From: Plasmodium malariae
Taxonomy: Eukaryota > Apicomplexa > Aconoidasida > Haemosporida > Plasmodiidae
Reading direction: 5' to 3'
Length of the DNA stretch: 64,000 nucleotides
Assembly: GCF_900090045.1 (NCBI RefSeq)
Contig: NC_041782.1
Coordinates: forward strand, 1,079,001 to 1,143,000
Part shown: one piece after another, positions 1 to 12,148 of the stretch
Layout: each line of letters opens with the position of its first letter
Numbering within the stretch: the first letter of the stretch is position 1
Translations under genes and position numbers: made by a program
Notes under the pieces: generated by a model
Told to the model about the DNA's origin: nothing
Databases searched by the model: none
Seen by the model: the letters and a program-made list of their open reading frames with translations, nothing else

Positions 1-1583
1 TGCTACTCTTGGGTAATTGTGCTAACATGAAATTATAATTTTAATTTATACCCACATTGAGAACTAGTGCAAATTCGTTAAATGCCATTTACATGAAATG
101 TTTTGTTCAAAAAATGCAGATTTTTTTTTTTTTTCTCCAGCTACTTTTAACTATTCTACTTATTATAAAATGCATAAAAAATGTACATTTTTTTTTTTTT
201 TTTCTGCACATTTGAAGGTGTGCAGGAATACTTTTTTCCTTCCTTTGTTTCTTTACTATGGTTATCAATGTGTACATATATGCGCGCAGTGCTTGTTTTA
301 TTTTTCTCAACAAGCGTACCCACACTTACCCTCACATACATATACATATTTGTAAAATTTTATATTAAATGTGAGACACTTCAAGCATAATGAGGCATCT
401 AATATGGTTTCATTTTTCTACTGGAATATCATTTAGTTCAAAGAGTTCCAATTAAAACAAAATATTTTGTAAAAACCAAGTATCATTTTTTTATGGAGTA
501 TTATGGTACTCACTTTTTATAGAACATATAGCAAGCATTTTCTACATTCTACAATTTTATTTTGCACAGAAGATTTGATCAAAAAATAAAATATATGACG
601 AGTATTCCCATTATTCATGTTATTGCATAATGCGCATATTTTTTACTGATATATATACAATAAATGTAAAATATTTTTTAAAATTTACAGTAATACTTTA
701 CGTGGATAAGGAAAAACACATTAAACTGCGTAAAAAAAAAAAAAAAAAATATGTAGGCATGTGCATAAAAAGTATATGAGGAATAAAGGACATCATAAGC
801 AATATTCTTCATGCTATATACAAAAATATATACAAACATATTTATATTTTATATATACATGTATATGTATGTATGTTATATACACATGCATATGTATATA
901 TATATATATATTGTATAAAAAGTATGCACTTCAAAAATGAAGGGGGTTAGTTAAACCAGTAGTGTATTTACTTGCATATGTATTGTAGTCATTTATTGTA
1001 ATAAGTATTCAAGCATTCATGATATGAACAAACATTAATTCTAAACAATTTATAAAATAATATATATTGCATATATAAACAAAAAATCTGAAACCCCCCT
1101 ACTACTCTATTAAAGCTATCGTTAATCCTACATTCAATAGAAAAAGAAAAAAAAAAGAAAAAAAACCTAGCAAAATATGTGGTATCGTATATATTTATAA
1201 TAATGTGCACTACAAAAAAAAAAAATAAATAAAATAAATAAAGCAATTAAATTATATAATCTTTTTTTTTTTTTTTTTTTTTTTTGCTATTATCTTAAAG
1301 TCCACTTTTTTTCATGAGAAAAAAATATAAATTTTTTCTTTTTTTTTTTATTATTTTTTATTTTAAAATATATAATTACATTTAATTTTTTATAAAATTA
1401 AAAATTATCCTTATCAAAAATTTTTAAAAGATCATTGTTAAAATTTTTATTAAGCCATATTTTCTTACAATATTATCTACATATTTTAAATCACATAAAA
1501 TATTCATTTTATAAAGTTTACCCATTTTTTAAAATAAAAAATTATATTATATAATTTATAAATTCACCGTACTTGCAAAAAAA
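1..1583. other. Intergenic region upstream of enolase
   Basis: I see no gene here. The stretch is AT-rich with long T and A runs, TA dinucleotide runs near 890-912 and an (A)n block near 1260-1290. Short open frames are low-complexity and have no family resemblance. It should hold the enolase promoter and 5' UTR. A run of six C (1096-1101, G-rich on the minus strand) is one of few GC-rich spots, but I cannot assign it a function. Confidence 0.6.
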
Positions 1584-2214
1584 ATGGCTAGTGTAATAAC
1601 TCGCATATCAGCCCGGGAAATTTTAGGTAAAAGGCGCTCACTACGCATATAGTGTACTACATAAATGGATCCATAAGCGTATGTATACGTGTATACATCA
1701 TATACATGCATACATATATATATATGTATATATATATGTATATATATATGTATATATGTATGTATATATGTATATATGTATGTATATATGTATATATGTA
1801 TGTATATATGTATGTATATAGGTATGTATATATGTTTGTTTATGTACGTAGGTTCATACATGTATATATGATCCTGCGCGTGAATATCTGTTATTCCGTA
1901 TGGGATGCTTTTATAAGGTCATACCAATTATTTAGTTATTGATATTTTTATAAAAAAGCTCAAAGTATAAATATTCTTTTGAAATATACCCAAATGGGTA
2001 GTTCATCATAAAAAATTTATACTTCAATTTTCAACAAATAACAGAATAACTGAGTTTATTAACTTCTTTTTTGTTTTTACTAATTTTATATGTTAACTTA
2101 ATTTCGTCCTGTATAACCCATTTTTAAGTCTCAAAAATTGTACAGCTGCGATTACATTTGGAGAGGAGCATGCCACCATGCGTACGGATGAATAATATTG
2201 TTCGCCGTGCATGC

Positions 2215-2255
<41 letters not shown>

Positions 2256-4209
2256 CATACATACATATGAACTAATATACATATGAACTAATATACATAT
2301 GAACTAATATACATATGAACTAATATACATATGAACTAATATACATATGAACTAATATACATATGAACTAATATACATATGAACTAATATACATATGAAC
2401 TAATATACATATGAACTAATATACATATGAACTAATATACATATGAACGAATATACATATGCACATATTTTAATTTAAGGGGAGCAATTAAGCTCTCAGA
2501 ATTACATAGTATTTGCTCTGCATAACCACCCCACAGATACCTTCATAAATTTCATTGTTCATAACACAATTGCGGTGAAGTTGTATATATATATACATAT
2601 ATATATGTGTGCCAATATATGCACGTGGGATAGTGAAATTTTTGGTGTAACGGTTTAGCGCGTACCTAATTTACTTCTTAACCGTTTTCTTGCGCGTGCA
2701 TATGTAGAGAAAGACAAAATTTTCTTTGAACCTTTTTCAACAAAAAGCATGTTCTATATTTTTTTACGCGTTACTTTGTGATTATGATACTAAGATACGC
2801 GCACATTTTTTTCTCACATCTGCTGATGCGTATGTATATATGGCATGCATATATATATATATGTATATATACTTTTATATATGTATATGTCTGTTTATTT
2901 CGCTTGAACAGACTCCAGAGGAAACCCAACGGTTGAAGTCGATTTGGAAACAAACTTGGGTATCTTTCGCGCTGCTGTTCCTTCCGGAGCATCCACGGGT
3001 ATTTACGAAGCACTTGAGCTTAGAGACAATGACAAGAGTAGGTATTTAGGAAAAGGTGTTCAACAAGCAATTAAGAATATTAATGAAAAGATAGCACCAA
3101 AATTGATTGGATTAAATTGCACAGAACAGAAGAAGATCGACAATATGATGGTTCAAGAATTAGATGGTAGTAAGAATGAATGGGGATGGTCAAAAAACAA
3201 ATTAGGGGCTAATGCAATTTTAGCTATTTCTATGGCAGTATGTAGAGCTGGTGCTGCGGCAAATAAAGTTTCTTTATACAAATATTTAGCTCAACTAGCT
3301 GACAAAAAAACAGATCAAATGGTTTTACCAGTTCCTTGTTTAAATGTTATTAATGGTGGATCACATGCAGGTAATAAATTATCTTTCCAAGAATTCATGA
3401 TAGTCCCAGTTGGTGCTCCAAGTTTTAAAGAAGCTTTAAGATATGGTGCAGAAGTATATCATACATTAAAATCAGAAATAAAAAAGAAATACGGAATCGA
3501 TGCGACAAATGTAGGTGATGAAGGAGGATTTGCACCAAATATTTTAAATGCAAATGAAGCCCTTGATTTGTTAGTAAGTGCTATTAAGGGAGCTGGATAT
3601 GAAGGTAAGGTAAAAATTGCTATGGATGTTGCTGCTTCAGAGTTTTATAACAGTGATAACAAAACATATGACTTAGATTTTAAAACACCAAATAATGATA
3701 AGTCATTAGTAAAAACTGGTGCTGAGTTAGTTAACTTATACATCGATTTAGTTAAAAAGTATCCTATCATTTCAATTGAAGATCCATTTGATCAAGATGA
3801 TTGGGAAAACTATGCAAAACTTACAGAAGCTATTGGTAAGGACGTACAAATTGTAGGAGATGATTTATTAGTTACAAATCCAACCAGAATTACTAAAGCA
3901 CTTGAGAAAAAAGCATGTAATGCTTTATTACTTAAAGTAAACCAAATTGGTTCAATAACAGAAGCTATTGAAGCATGCTTACTTTCTCAAAAAAATAATT
4001 GGGGAGTCATGGTATCACACAGGTCAGGTGAAACAGAAGATGTTTTTATTGCTGACTTAGTTGTTGCACTTAGAACTGGTCAAATAAAAACTGGTGCTCC
4101 TTGTAGAAGTGAAAGAAATGCCAAGTATAATCAATTGTTAAGAATTGAGGAATCCCTTGGCAGTAGCGCGCTTTTTGCGGGGGAAAAGTTCAGATTACAG
4201 ATGAATTAA
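1584..4209 (+). CDS. ENO: Enolase (2-phosphoglycerate dehydratase), two exons
   Basis: Glycolytic enolase, converting 2-phosphoglycerate to phosphoenolpyruvate in the cytosol. Exon 1 is only 43 nt (1584-1626, beginning [14 protein letters not shown]) and ends at donor GTAAAA. Exon 2 is 2912-4209 after acceptor TTGAACAG. The split codon restores Asp and the conserved [11 protein letters not shown] segment. The joined product is 446 aa, the usual plasmodial length. Visible family features are [15 protein letters not shown], the catalytic loop [14 protein letters not shown], the [10 protein letters not shown] metal site, the catalytic Lys in [10 protein letters not shown], and SHRSGETED near the C-terminus. 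The pentapeptide insert EWGWS, absent from animal enolases, is present near residue 104. The intron is 1285 nt and holds a 16-bp tandem array. Within exon 2 the open frame has no ATG near its 5' end, so the upstream mini-exon is needed for initiation. Confidence 0.98.
1700..1835. repeat. TATG/TA-rich microsatellite in enolase intron
   Basis: Repeats of ATGTATATATGTATGTATAT type begin about 75 bp after the enolase donor. They account for the open frames in all phases here, which read as Met-Tyr-Ile-Cys or Thr-Tyr-Ile-His repeats and are not genes. Confidence 0.85.
2264..2455. repeat. 16-bp minisatellite in enolase intron, 12 copies
   Basis: Twelve head-to-tail copies of CATATGAACTAATATA start at 2264. 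The last unit has one substitution (AACGAA), and a partial CATATG follows. The array is preceded by (TA)n and ATAC runs at about 2218-2263. It lies entirely inside the enolase intron, about 450 bp before the acceptor. Such near-identical copies suggest recent slippage or unequal exchange. Confidence 0.95.
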
Positions 4210-4295
4210 CGGGAAAAGGCAAAAAAAATTAGATAAAAAATAAAGTTAAATTAAGGAAGAAAAAATAAAAATATATATATATAAATAAAAAAAAA

Positions 4296-4328
<33 letters not shown>

Positions 4329-5283
4329 AAATAAAATTAAAAAAAGAATAAAATAATAAAAAAGAATAAAATAATAAAAAAAAAAAAATATACTATTAAG
4401 GCATAAACGAACACTAGCCGTTGAGAACGGAGAATTTTGGCACATATTGTTGTACGTAATAGTATGAGTTTCGTATTAAATGTATGTAATCAGGGCCCCA
4501 TTAGTGCAAATGTGCTTGCAGATGTGTATAATATAATATATGTATGTACATATTTGTGTGCACGAGTATGTATACGAAGCCAAAATTACCCGTTTATGCA
4601 AATGTGTACAGTTCAATGTTTTTGCCGGGAAGACGTAGGTACGCATACTTTTTGATCTTCTTAAGTGCGAGTTTGATTACTTTTATAAGGCTTGTTTACA
4701 TATGTAACCATTTAGTACTGTCTTAATGTACTTCTTTTATGAACAAATATTTCTGTCTTCTTTTATTTTTATTAACGTATAACTTCATCTCGGGTTAACG
4801 TTCGTTATTATATTATATGTATTTATTTTTTTTACTTTATTTATGTATTATTTATTTATTTATTATTTTTATTTTATTCTATTTTATGTATTTATTTTTT
4901 TTTTTTTTTTTATATACATGATCTTTTACAAACACTAATTTATAAAGAATGTTGATTAAGAAATTGATGAGAACACAAGGTATAGTATAATGCTGTATGG
5001 TACACCATATATTATATATAGCGCATAATATATATGTGTATAATATTTCGATCGCTATCAAACTGAAATTGAATGGAGCTATAAGCTTCACAAGAGAAAA
5101 ACGGTCTGTTTTTCTCCTTTTTTGTTCCGCTTTTTTTCTTTTTTCTCTTTTCTTCCTTAGTATCTTTTAAAATTATATTTTAAAATAAGTGGACGTTTTG
5201 ATGTTGAGAAGTCTCGTCGTCTCCTGCATTAAATAAGGAGACAAGTGACGGGAAAGAGATAAAAAGGTAAAAAAATTAAAAAG

Positions 5284-5825
5284 CATAAAAGTATACTAAC
5301 AAAAAAGTATACTAACAAAAAAGTATACTAACAAAAAAGTATACTAACAAAAAAGTATAAAAAAACAAAAAAGTATAAAAACAAAAAAGCATAAAAACAA
5401 AAAAGCATAAAAACGAAGAAGTATAAAAACAAAAAAGCATAAAAACAAAAAAGCAAAAAAATAAAAACGAAGAAGTATAAAAACAAAAAAAGCATAAAAA
5501 CGAAGAAGTATAAAAACAAAAAAGCATAAAAACAAAAAAGCATAAAAACAAAAAAGCATAAAAACAAAAAAGCATAAAAACGAAGAAGTATAAAAACAAA
5601 AAAGCATAAAAAACAAAAAAGCATAAAAACAAAAAAGCATAAAAAACAAAAAAGCATAAAAACAAAAAAGCATAAAAACGAAGAAGTATAAAAACAAAAA
5701 AGCATAAAAACAAAAAAGTATAAAAACGAAGAAGCATAAAAACGAAAAAGCATAAAAACGAAAAAGCAAAAAAACGAAGAAGCATAAAAACGAAAAAGCA
5801 TAAAAACGAAAAAGCAAAAAAACAA
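5284..5825. repeat. Degenerate 15-17 bp tandem repeat (AAAAACAAAAAAGCAT type)
   Basis: About 540 bp of tandem units such as AAAAACAAAAAAGCAT and AAAAACGAAGAAGTAT, with a simpler AAGTATACTAAC variant at the left end. Two unit families (GCAT and GAAGAAGTAT) alternate. Three overlapping minus-strand frames of 179-219 codons stay open only because the unit lacks stops; they read as Phe/Leu/Cys repeats. Confidence 0.9.
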
Positions 5826-6299
5826 AATAACAATATAATAAAATAATAAATGGATAACGTGACGCATGGACGAACCAACGAAGCCGCAAAACGTGACGGG
5901 TTATGCTGCTTGTAGGGGAATGAAGGATAAATATAAACATGTGAAGCATAAAAATTGAGAGATAATAAATGAGAAATTGCTGAAAAGGGGAAAACAACAA
6001 CACTATGTTAACAAAACCGGGATATTGTAAAAATGTTCATTTCATTTATGTGAAATATTAAATTAAGTACAAAAATATAGCTCATGTTTTTTGTGTAATT
6101 CATTTTCTTCTTTTTACTGTTCATTAAATTTGAGTGAAATTATTAACACAAATAAAAAAAAAAAATAATAAAACAAAATATAAACAAAAAAGGAAAGAAT
6201 ATGTAATGCAATACTTTTTCTTTTGATGCATTTTTCACATAGAACAAAGTTCTTATGACTGAGGAGAAAACAGGCAAAAAAAAAAAAAAAAAAAAGAAA

Positions 6300-6430
6300 G
6301 AGAAAGCGAAAAATGCAAAAAAGGTAAAACAAGCAAAATAAGTAAAATAAGAAAAACAAGCAAAATAAGTAAAATAAGAAAAATAAGAAAAATAAGAAAA
6401 ATAAGAAAAATAAGAAAAATAAGAAAAAGG
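6300..6430. repeat. AATAAG/AAAAGC short tandem repeat
   Basis: Short repeats of AAAATAAG and AAACAAGC. The unrelated purine block near 6600-6645 is a (GAAAAA)n run. Both are low-complexity DNA with no coding sign. Confidence 0.75.
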
Positions 6431-6930
6431 AAAAAATATTGTAAAAATTCAAAGTTTCAAATATCCAAATTTTGCAAACAAATATTAACAACATAATTTT
6501 TAAGAATTTTTAAAAGTCAATGTTCCGTTAAAAATTGTTTTACAGCAGATTAAATTACTTTAGCACGTGTGTAAAGCAAAAAAAAAAAAAAGAAAAAAAA
6601 AAAAAGAAAAAGAAAAAGAAAAAGAAAAAGAAAAAGAAAACAGTAAAAAAAGAAGGTAAAAAAGTAAGAAAAAAAGAATGAAAAAATGAAAGAAAAAAAA
6701 AAGAACATATCTATATAGTAGGTGAAGTGTGAAATATATAATTTTATATACGTGCATGGAATAATATACCTCAAAACGCATTTTAAAATATAAAATATTT
6801 TTATATATCTTTTTTGTGTTAACTGAATAAGGGAGCTAATGTGTAAAAGTTCCTACATTTATTCATAATTTAAAAATATTTTTTGTATTATTTGTTAATC
6901 GCTTTTGATTATGTGTATATTTATTTGTAG

Positions 6931-6966
<36 letters not shown>

Positions 6967-7465
6967 ACTGTTATATATGCATATAGAACAAATACGTACA
7001 TATAACATATACATATATACATAAATATAAATACATAAATACAAATACACATAAATAAATACATATATATATAAATACATATATATATTTACATAAATAT
7101 AACGCATATGCATTACGTTTTGAAAGCCTATGGAGCAGATGCACATTTTTTCTTTTATGCTGTGCCCAATGACATACACTACAGCATGAAATTCAAATAT
7201 GAACTTCTCATGTAAGCATTTGTATTAATAAATAAAATATTTTCTAAAACTGAATGTTTGTGTTTCATATTGTATAAAAACACTTCTTTTTTTTATTTGC
7301 TCTATTAATAACAATTTTCTGATTTTTTCATTTATCACATATATATATTTTTATATGCTGATTTTTTTTTTTCCCTTATTTGTTGATCTCCTTACACTAT
7401 GCAACTCCATTTTTTCCGTTGAAACAAAATTTGTTAAACTCTATTTTGTTCCATTATGTAAATGC

Positions 7466-7498
<33 letters not shown>

Positions 7499-7668
7499 TT
7501 GCAGTTAGAGATAAACTCATAAAATTGTCTATTTGTTCTTACGTGTTTTTTATGTCATTTTATGATATTTTTTTTTTATATTTTTTATTATTCATCCTCT
7601 TTTTAATTTTAAAAATTAACCTTTTTTTTTCTTTTGTCCTTAATGGTTACTCATTTGTTTGGCCACAT

Positions 7669-7855
7669 TTTTTACCACATTTTTGATCACATATTTTACC
7701 ACATTTTTAATCACATATTTTACCACATTTTTGATCACATATTTTACCACATTTTTGATCACATATTTTACCACATTTTTGATCACATATTTTACCACAT
7801 TTTTAACCACCTTTTTTACCACCTTTTTTACCATCTTTTTTACCACCTTTTCGAT
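7669..7855. repeat. 24-bp tandem repeat, about six copies
   Basis: The unit contains GATCACATATTTTACCACA preceded by a short T run. About six near-perfect copies are followed by a decayed version (ACCACCTTTTTT). Four overlapping open frames over it are repeat translations. Confidence 0.9.
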
Positions 7856-8649
7856 CACGTGTTATACCTCTCATTTTTGTTAATTATTTTCCCGCTCGTT
7901 TTCTTTTAACTATATTTGCTATTCGTTTCTATTTTTTTTTTATTTCGGCTATGAATTATGGGGATAGGTAATTAAAGGCTAAAAGAGTTTTATTCAAGTT
8001 TCGTACGCAAAAAAAAAAAAAAAATAATAAATAAATAAATAAAAAAAGATAAATATAAGCATAAATACAAGCATAAACATAAACAGAAACAGAAACAGAA
8101 ACAGAAATTGAAACAGTAATAGGAATAGTAATAGCAACAGAAAAGAACACCTACACTATTTCACCTGTTGATGATGACAAAGTATAACGTTATGTAATAT
8201 ATACCATTATAATTAAAGATGTCGTTACTTACAAAAAATTTGTGCACTCAGTAAATTTTTATTGTGTCTTTTTGTATGTTTTAGTACAAAATTAGAAACA
8301 ACCTTTGTATATTTAACTCTTTAAGCTGTTAATTTTTTTTTTTTTTTTTTTTTTCATTTGTGTTTGTATTTATGTATCCTCTCAAAACCAAGTTTTGTGA
8401 AGTATACAACATTGTCAGTCACTTCGTAGACACATGTTTATGCATATATATAAATTCTCCCTGAAACGAATTACATACTTTAAGTTACCTTTTCTGAATC
8501 ATTATAACAGCCGACATTTTACTTATTATGCTAATGTAAAATATTTCCCAGGGAAAAAAAATAAAATATAAAATAATATATAAAATAAAAAATAAAATAA
8601 AAAAAGTACATTAAACATTATTAAGTATACTGAATACTAAAAATTATTG

Positions 8650-8729
8650 AGAAGTAGTAAGAATCAGTAAGAAGTAGTAATAAATATTAAGAAGTAGTAA
8701 GAATCAGTAAGAAGTAGTAATAAATATTA
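8650..8729. repeat. Direct duplication of a 40-bp block before the 512-aa gene
   Basis: Two perfect adjacent copies (8650-8689 and 8690-8729) of a 40-bp block, itself built from AGAAGTAGTA subrepeats. They end 45 bp before the ATG at 8775, so they probably lie in the 5' UTR or core promoter. Confidence 0.9.
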
Positions 8730-8774
8730 AGAAGTAATAAGTACTAAAAAGGCGCACACCTTTATCACTTACTA

Positions 8775-10313
8775 ATGGGCGAAACGAAAAATAATGTGGA
8801 GGTAATTCCTTCTAACAAGAAGAAGGTAAGTGGTTGCATAAAAATTCTTCCAAAAAATAAAAAAAAAAGCGAAAATTGTAGCAATTTGAGAACAAGCAGT
8901 TTAAATATAAATACTAGAAAATGCTGCAATGAGAAGAGAGATAATTCTGTAAATAATTTGGACAATTTGAACAATTTGGACAATTTTGAGTTACAGTGTC
9001 GTGATTACATAGATGAAGTGCTCAAAATAAATGAATATATAAAACTTCCAAATAGTATAAATAATGAACAGGATAAAAAGAAATGGAAGAAAGCACATTG
9101 CTTAAGAAATAAAATGAAACAGTATGATCTTATGACAAGAAAAAGATTATATCAAAATAATTTTATTAATAATAAGGCTAAATTTAATAGAGAAAGATAT
9201 ATCATTTTAAATAAAATTCCACTATATAGAGAAGCTTTTCCATCAATTATAAATACGTCAGATAAAATTAAAGAAGATATCATTCGGACTTATCTGAAAA
9301 CACATGCTGCTTATTTACTATCTGAGAAGAAAAGAATTAGTAATAATTTAAGCCTTAAAAAAAAAAGAAATTCTAGTTATTCATACAGAAAAAAACAAAC
9401 TGATAAGCATGAAGTAAATAATTCCTTAAATTATTATTATAATTCTCATCCTGGAATGTACAACCAAACTAGTGCAAGATATACAGATAAGTTTAGAAAA
9501 AGGGACTTATCATATAATTTGTGGAAAAAAATAATAATTGACAATATAAAAAAAGGGATCATTAACCCAACCACATGTAAATATTTAAGTAGAAGTAGTG
9601 TAAAGAAATATGGCCTAGGAAACTACAACATGAAAAAGAGCGACATGAAAAAGTATAATGTAAACCGCTACAGCTTAAACAACCATCATCTGAGCAGCCA
9701 TCACCTGAACAGCCATCACCTGAACAGGAACGACATTGAAAACTACAACATTTTAATAAACGGTTCATATCAAAACTTGAAAAATATGCAAAATGGAGGG
9801 AAAAATTCTCTCAAAGCTTATCAGAAAAGTATTGCCAACAGACCGACTTCAATTTCAAATCATGAATCTCACATGATACGTAACAACTACTCGAGCAACA
9901 TACTTGTTCATGATGAAAAAAGAGAAGATGCTTATGAACTCAACCCCAGAAGAACAAAAATGAACGCACTATCAAACTCAAATAGCATTAGGAACTCAAG
10001 TACTTGTGATTCCTCAAATGATTCTAAACATATACATGATCATAATAATTCTAAAACTAATTCTACACACAATACTACTGTAAAAACACATTATAAGTAT
10101 ACTAATAATAACTCTAATTATTCTAATGAATCTATAAATGGATCTATAAATGAATCTCTAAAAAGGCATTCAGAGTGTCAAGGGAAAAACCCCTGTGGAA
10201 AATCCAGCATAGAAAATGAAAATTTTATTTATAAAAAGGACCGCTTTTCCTTATTGGGTAGGATAAAAAATAATAAAGATATAGAAGTTAAGCTAGTTTT
10301 AAACAAAGTGTAA
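8775..10313 (+). CDS. Uncharacterised basic Asn-rich protein, 512 aa
   Basis: I do not recognise the family. The single exon starts at ATG 8775. Residues 1-90 are Lys/Asn-rich. The segment at about 70-180, around LQCRDYIDEVLKINEYIKLP and KIPLYREAFPSI, has ordinary amino-acid composition and is probably the conserved part, predicted largely helical. A short HHL/SSHHLNSHHL repeat lies near residue 310. The C-terminal half is Ser/Asn/His low-complexity, ending in a compact LLGRIKNNKDIEVKLVLNKV tail. There is no signal peptide or membrane segment, and the basic composition would suit a nuclear or RNA-associated protein (inference). A GTAAGC overlapping the stop could be a donor for a small 3' exon, but the plain stop is simpler. 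It lies downstream of enolase on the same strand. Confidence 0.85.
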   Translation: MGETKNNVEVIPSNKKKVSGCIKILPKNKKKSENCSNLRTSSLNINTRKCCNEKRDNSVNNLDNLNNLDNFELQCRDYIDEVLKINEYIKLPNSINNEQDKKKWKKAHCLRNKMKQYDLMTRKRLYQNNFINNKAKFNRERYIILNKIPLYREAFPSIINTSDKIKEDIIRTYLKTHAAYLLSEKKRISNNLSLKKKRNSSYSYRKKQTDKHEVNNSLNYYYNSHPGMYNQTSARYTDKFRKRDLSYNLWKKIIIDNIKKGIINPTTCKYLSRSSVKKYGLGNYNMKKSDMKKYNVNRYSLNNHHLSSHHLNSHHLNRNDIENYNILINGSYQNLKNMQNGGKNSLKAYQKSIANRPTSISNHESHMIRNNYSSNILVHDEKREDAYELNPRRTKMNALSNSNSIRNSSTCDSSNDSKHIHDHNNSKTNSTHNTTVKTHYKYTNNNSNYSNESINGSINESLKRHSECQGKNPCGKSSIENENFIYKKDRFSLLGRIKNNKDIEVKLVLNKV

Positions 10314-10583
10314 GCTGCGCAAGGGCGCTTAACATAACACATATGATCAATTATGATGAAGGACAGGAGGAGTCCACAGTTAAGAAGGCTCCCAAAAAAA
10401 AAATACCATGACAAAAAGATTGATAAGTAAAAATAGAATATATAACCACAACAGGAACTAAAAGAGTGGGCATTTAAAAGAACTCGTCTAATTACAACTG
10501 GAACAATTGTAACAATTATAAAGAGAAAAATTAAGGTCATTTGGAAAAGTTGCATAAATATATATGGGATAAATACGCTCAAA

Positions 10584-10614
<31 letters not shown>

Positions 10615-11236
10615 GTATATATGCACGTATATGTGTAGGCCTAATTTTTAATTTTCACCTGTTTAACCTGCATTGTTCATAATTTTTCGTCAAAATTGTT
10701 GTCACTTGCGTGTTTCCATTTTATACGTCGTGATGGGATTCTATTTAAAAATAAAAATGGTACACTAGGATTTTGTCCCAATCATATATACATACATACA
10801 TACACATTATTTATGTGTACATATATACATAGGCACATGTACCCGACTCATTCATTTAGATATATATATATATATTCCCCATTTGGCATTGCGTTTTTAA
10901 TCATATTTTAGTTTTTCAAAAACAAACAATTTACCTTTACCCTTCTATTAATTTGCAAATATTTGCCTTTTTGGTTCATGTAAAAATTATATTTTAATTA
11001 TAATTTAAAAAAAAAAATAATATAATTAAGGATGATACAAAAAAAAAAAAAGAATTTTTGCTTATAACACCTTTTTGTGCTTACATTGTTTTATGTATAT
11101 TTTGCTCTATGTGTGTGTTGTCTGATGTTCATTTGGGGCTTATTTTTCGCTCATTTTGACTTGTATCATATTTATTTTATGCTTATTGAAGTTTACTTTT
11201 TGGCGCTTCTGTTTGGGGAAAGGAGCATTATTTCGG
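10314..11236. other. Intergenic, convergent gene ends
   Basis: The gap between the ends of the 512-aa (+) and 303-aa (-) genes. It holds an A18 run followed by a TA run near 10580-10620, and TACA/TATA microsatellites near 10790-10880. I see no gene. Confidence 0.6.
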
Positions 11237-12148
11237 CTATTTCCCCCCACAACAGCAAAATTTTATAGTTTTAAAAAGGAAAACAAATATTAAATTAAAT
11301 AGTTTTTTAAAAAATGAAAAAATTAGACGAACGATAATATACAATAACATTAAAACTGCTGCACACTTAATTATTTTAATAATGATTAACCTTTTTATTT
11401 CACCAGCATTATTATCCATCTCACTTCTTAAGCCAGGAGTATCCTTTAAGTCGGGGGGTTTTAAATGACCTTCTTTAATACCCTTAAATAAATACTTTAC
11501 AGCATCAAAAATAAAACTACTATTTTTTATAACGTTTGCACTATCCATTAAACCACCTTCTAGAAAATTCAGTTTATATGCATCATCTTCAAACTTTTTT
11601 ATGTTAAATGTATCCATAAGTAGGTCTCTTCGAATTTCTTCGTTAATGTTACCATTGGTATTGCTATTGATATTGCTGTTGATATTGCTATTGGTATTGC
11701 TATTGGTATTGCCATTGGTATTGCTATTGGTATTGCTACTGGTATTACTATTGGTATTGCCATTGGTATTGCTATTGGTATTGCTACTGGTATTACTATT
11801 GATATTGCTGTTGGAATCATAACTGATATTACTATTCGTAGGAGAGGTATTCACTGTAATTAGTTCATCTTCCCTTTTTTTTTTTCTCTTTTTACTATCT
11901 CCTACATTTTTGTTATCACTAATATGTTTGTTATTATTATTAATTAAGCCATTAGTTACGTCGTTTTTGTTAACATTTTTAGCAAAGACTACGAAAGAAC
12001 CTGAGCTAAAATAAAGTATTACACTTATTGAAAAAAAAAATAGGAAAAACCAAGTATTCTTTTGATATTTTATTTTTTTTTTTTTTTGTGTTCTTTTACA
12101 TGAATGATCGTTCTGATCATAGACATTAAACATCTCTGTAAATTCCAT
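11237..12148 (-). CDS. Uncharacterised two-helix membrane protein with Asn/Ser/Thr repeats, 303 aa
   Basis: Family not recognised. The N-terminus has a basic stretch (KRTQKKKKIKYQKN) followed by a hydrophobic helix at about residues 31-56, consistent with a recessed signal or signal anchor. A hydrophilic region follows with a tandem NSNTNGNTNSNTSSNT-type repeat (about 112-165). A compact segment around LLMDTFNIKKFEDDAYKLNF comes next, then a long hydrophobic stretch (about 254-292) and a Lys/Cys tail ending CCCGGK. The three adjacent cysteines beside a membrane helix could be palmitoylated (inference). The Asn repeat is encoded by an 18/24-bp array at about 11650-11815. The overall plan, recessed signal plus C-terminal helix, resembles many parasite secretory-pathway or parasitophorous-vacuole proteins, but no export motif is clear. 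Single exon. Confidence 0.8.
   Translation of the reverse strand: MEFTEMFNVYDQNDHSCKRTQKKKKIKYQKNTWFFLFFFSISVILYFSSGSFVVFAKNVNKNDVTNGLINNNNKHISDNKNVGDSKKRKKKREDELITVNTSPTNSNISYDSNSNINSNTSSNTNSNTNGNTNSNTSSNTNSNTNGNTNSNTNSNINSNINSNTNGNINEEIRRDLLMDTFNIKKFEDDAYKLNFLEGGLMDSANVIKNSSFIFDAVKYLFKGIKEGHLKPPDLKDTPGLRSEMDNNAGEIKRLIIIKIIKCAAVLMLLYIIVRLIFSFFKKLFNLIFVFLFKTIKFCCCGGK

Larger units (their letters stand above)
4210..8774. other. Intergenic region, repeat-rich
   Basis: This 4.6 kb gap lies between enolase and the 512-aa gene. It contains poly(A) and A/T runs just after enolase, then several tandem repeats listed separately, and TA-rich spacers. All open frames are made of repeats (Phe-Leu-Cys, Phe-Phe or Lys-rich). 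I see no splice-consistent exon or RNA gene. Confidence 0.6.

Noticed and set aside
2649..2686. AACGGTT/AACCGTT inverted repeat in the enolase intron as an intronic snoRNA
   Set aside because: A 7-bp stem with a loop of about 24 nt and no box C/D or H/ACA signals; expected by chance at this length.
2726..3049. 107-codon plus frame overlapping the enolase acceptor
   Set aside because: Wrong frame relative to enolase exon 2 and derived from intron microsatellite plus shadow of enolase.
5312..6003. Three overlapping minus-strand frames of 179-219 codons
   Set aside because: They translate only the AAAAACAAAAAAGCAT repeat; all three phases are open, composition is Phe/Leu/Cys, and there is no non-repeat domain.
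10310..10430. Extra 3' exon for the 512-aa gene using GTAAGC at 10310
   Set aside because: It would need a 57-nt intron with a poor, purine-rich acceptor; the plain stop is simpler.
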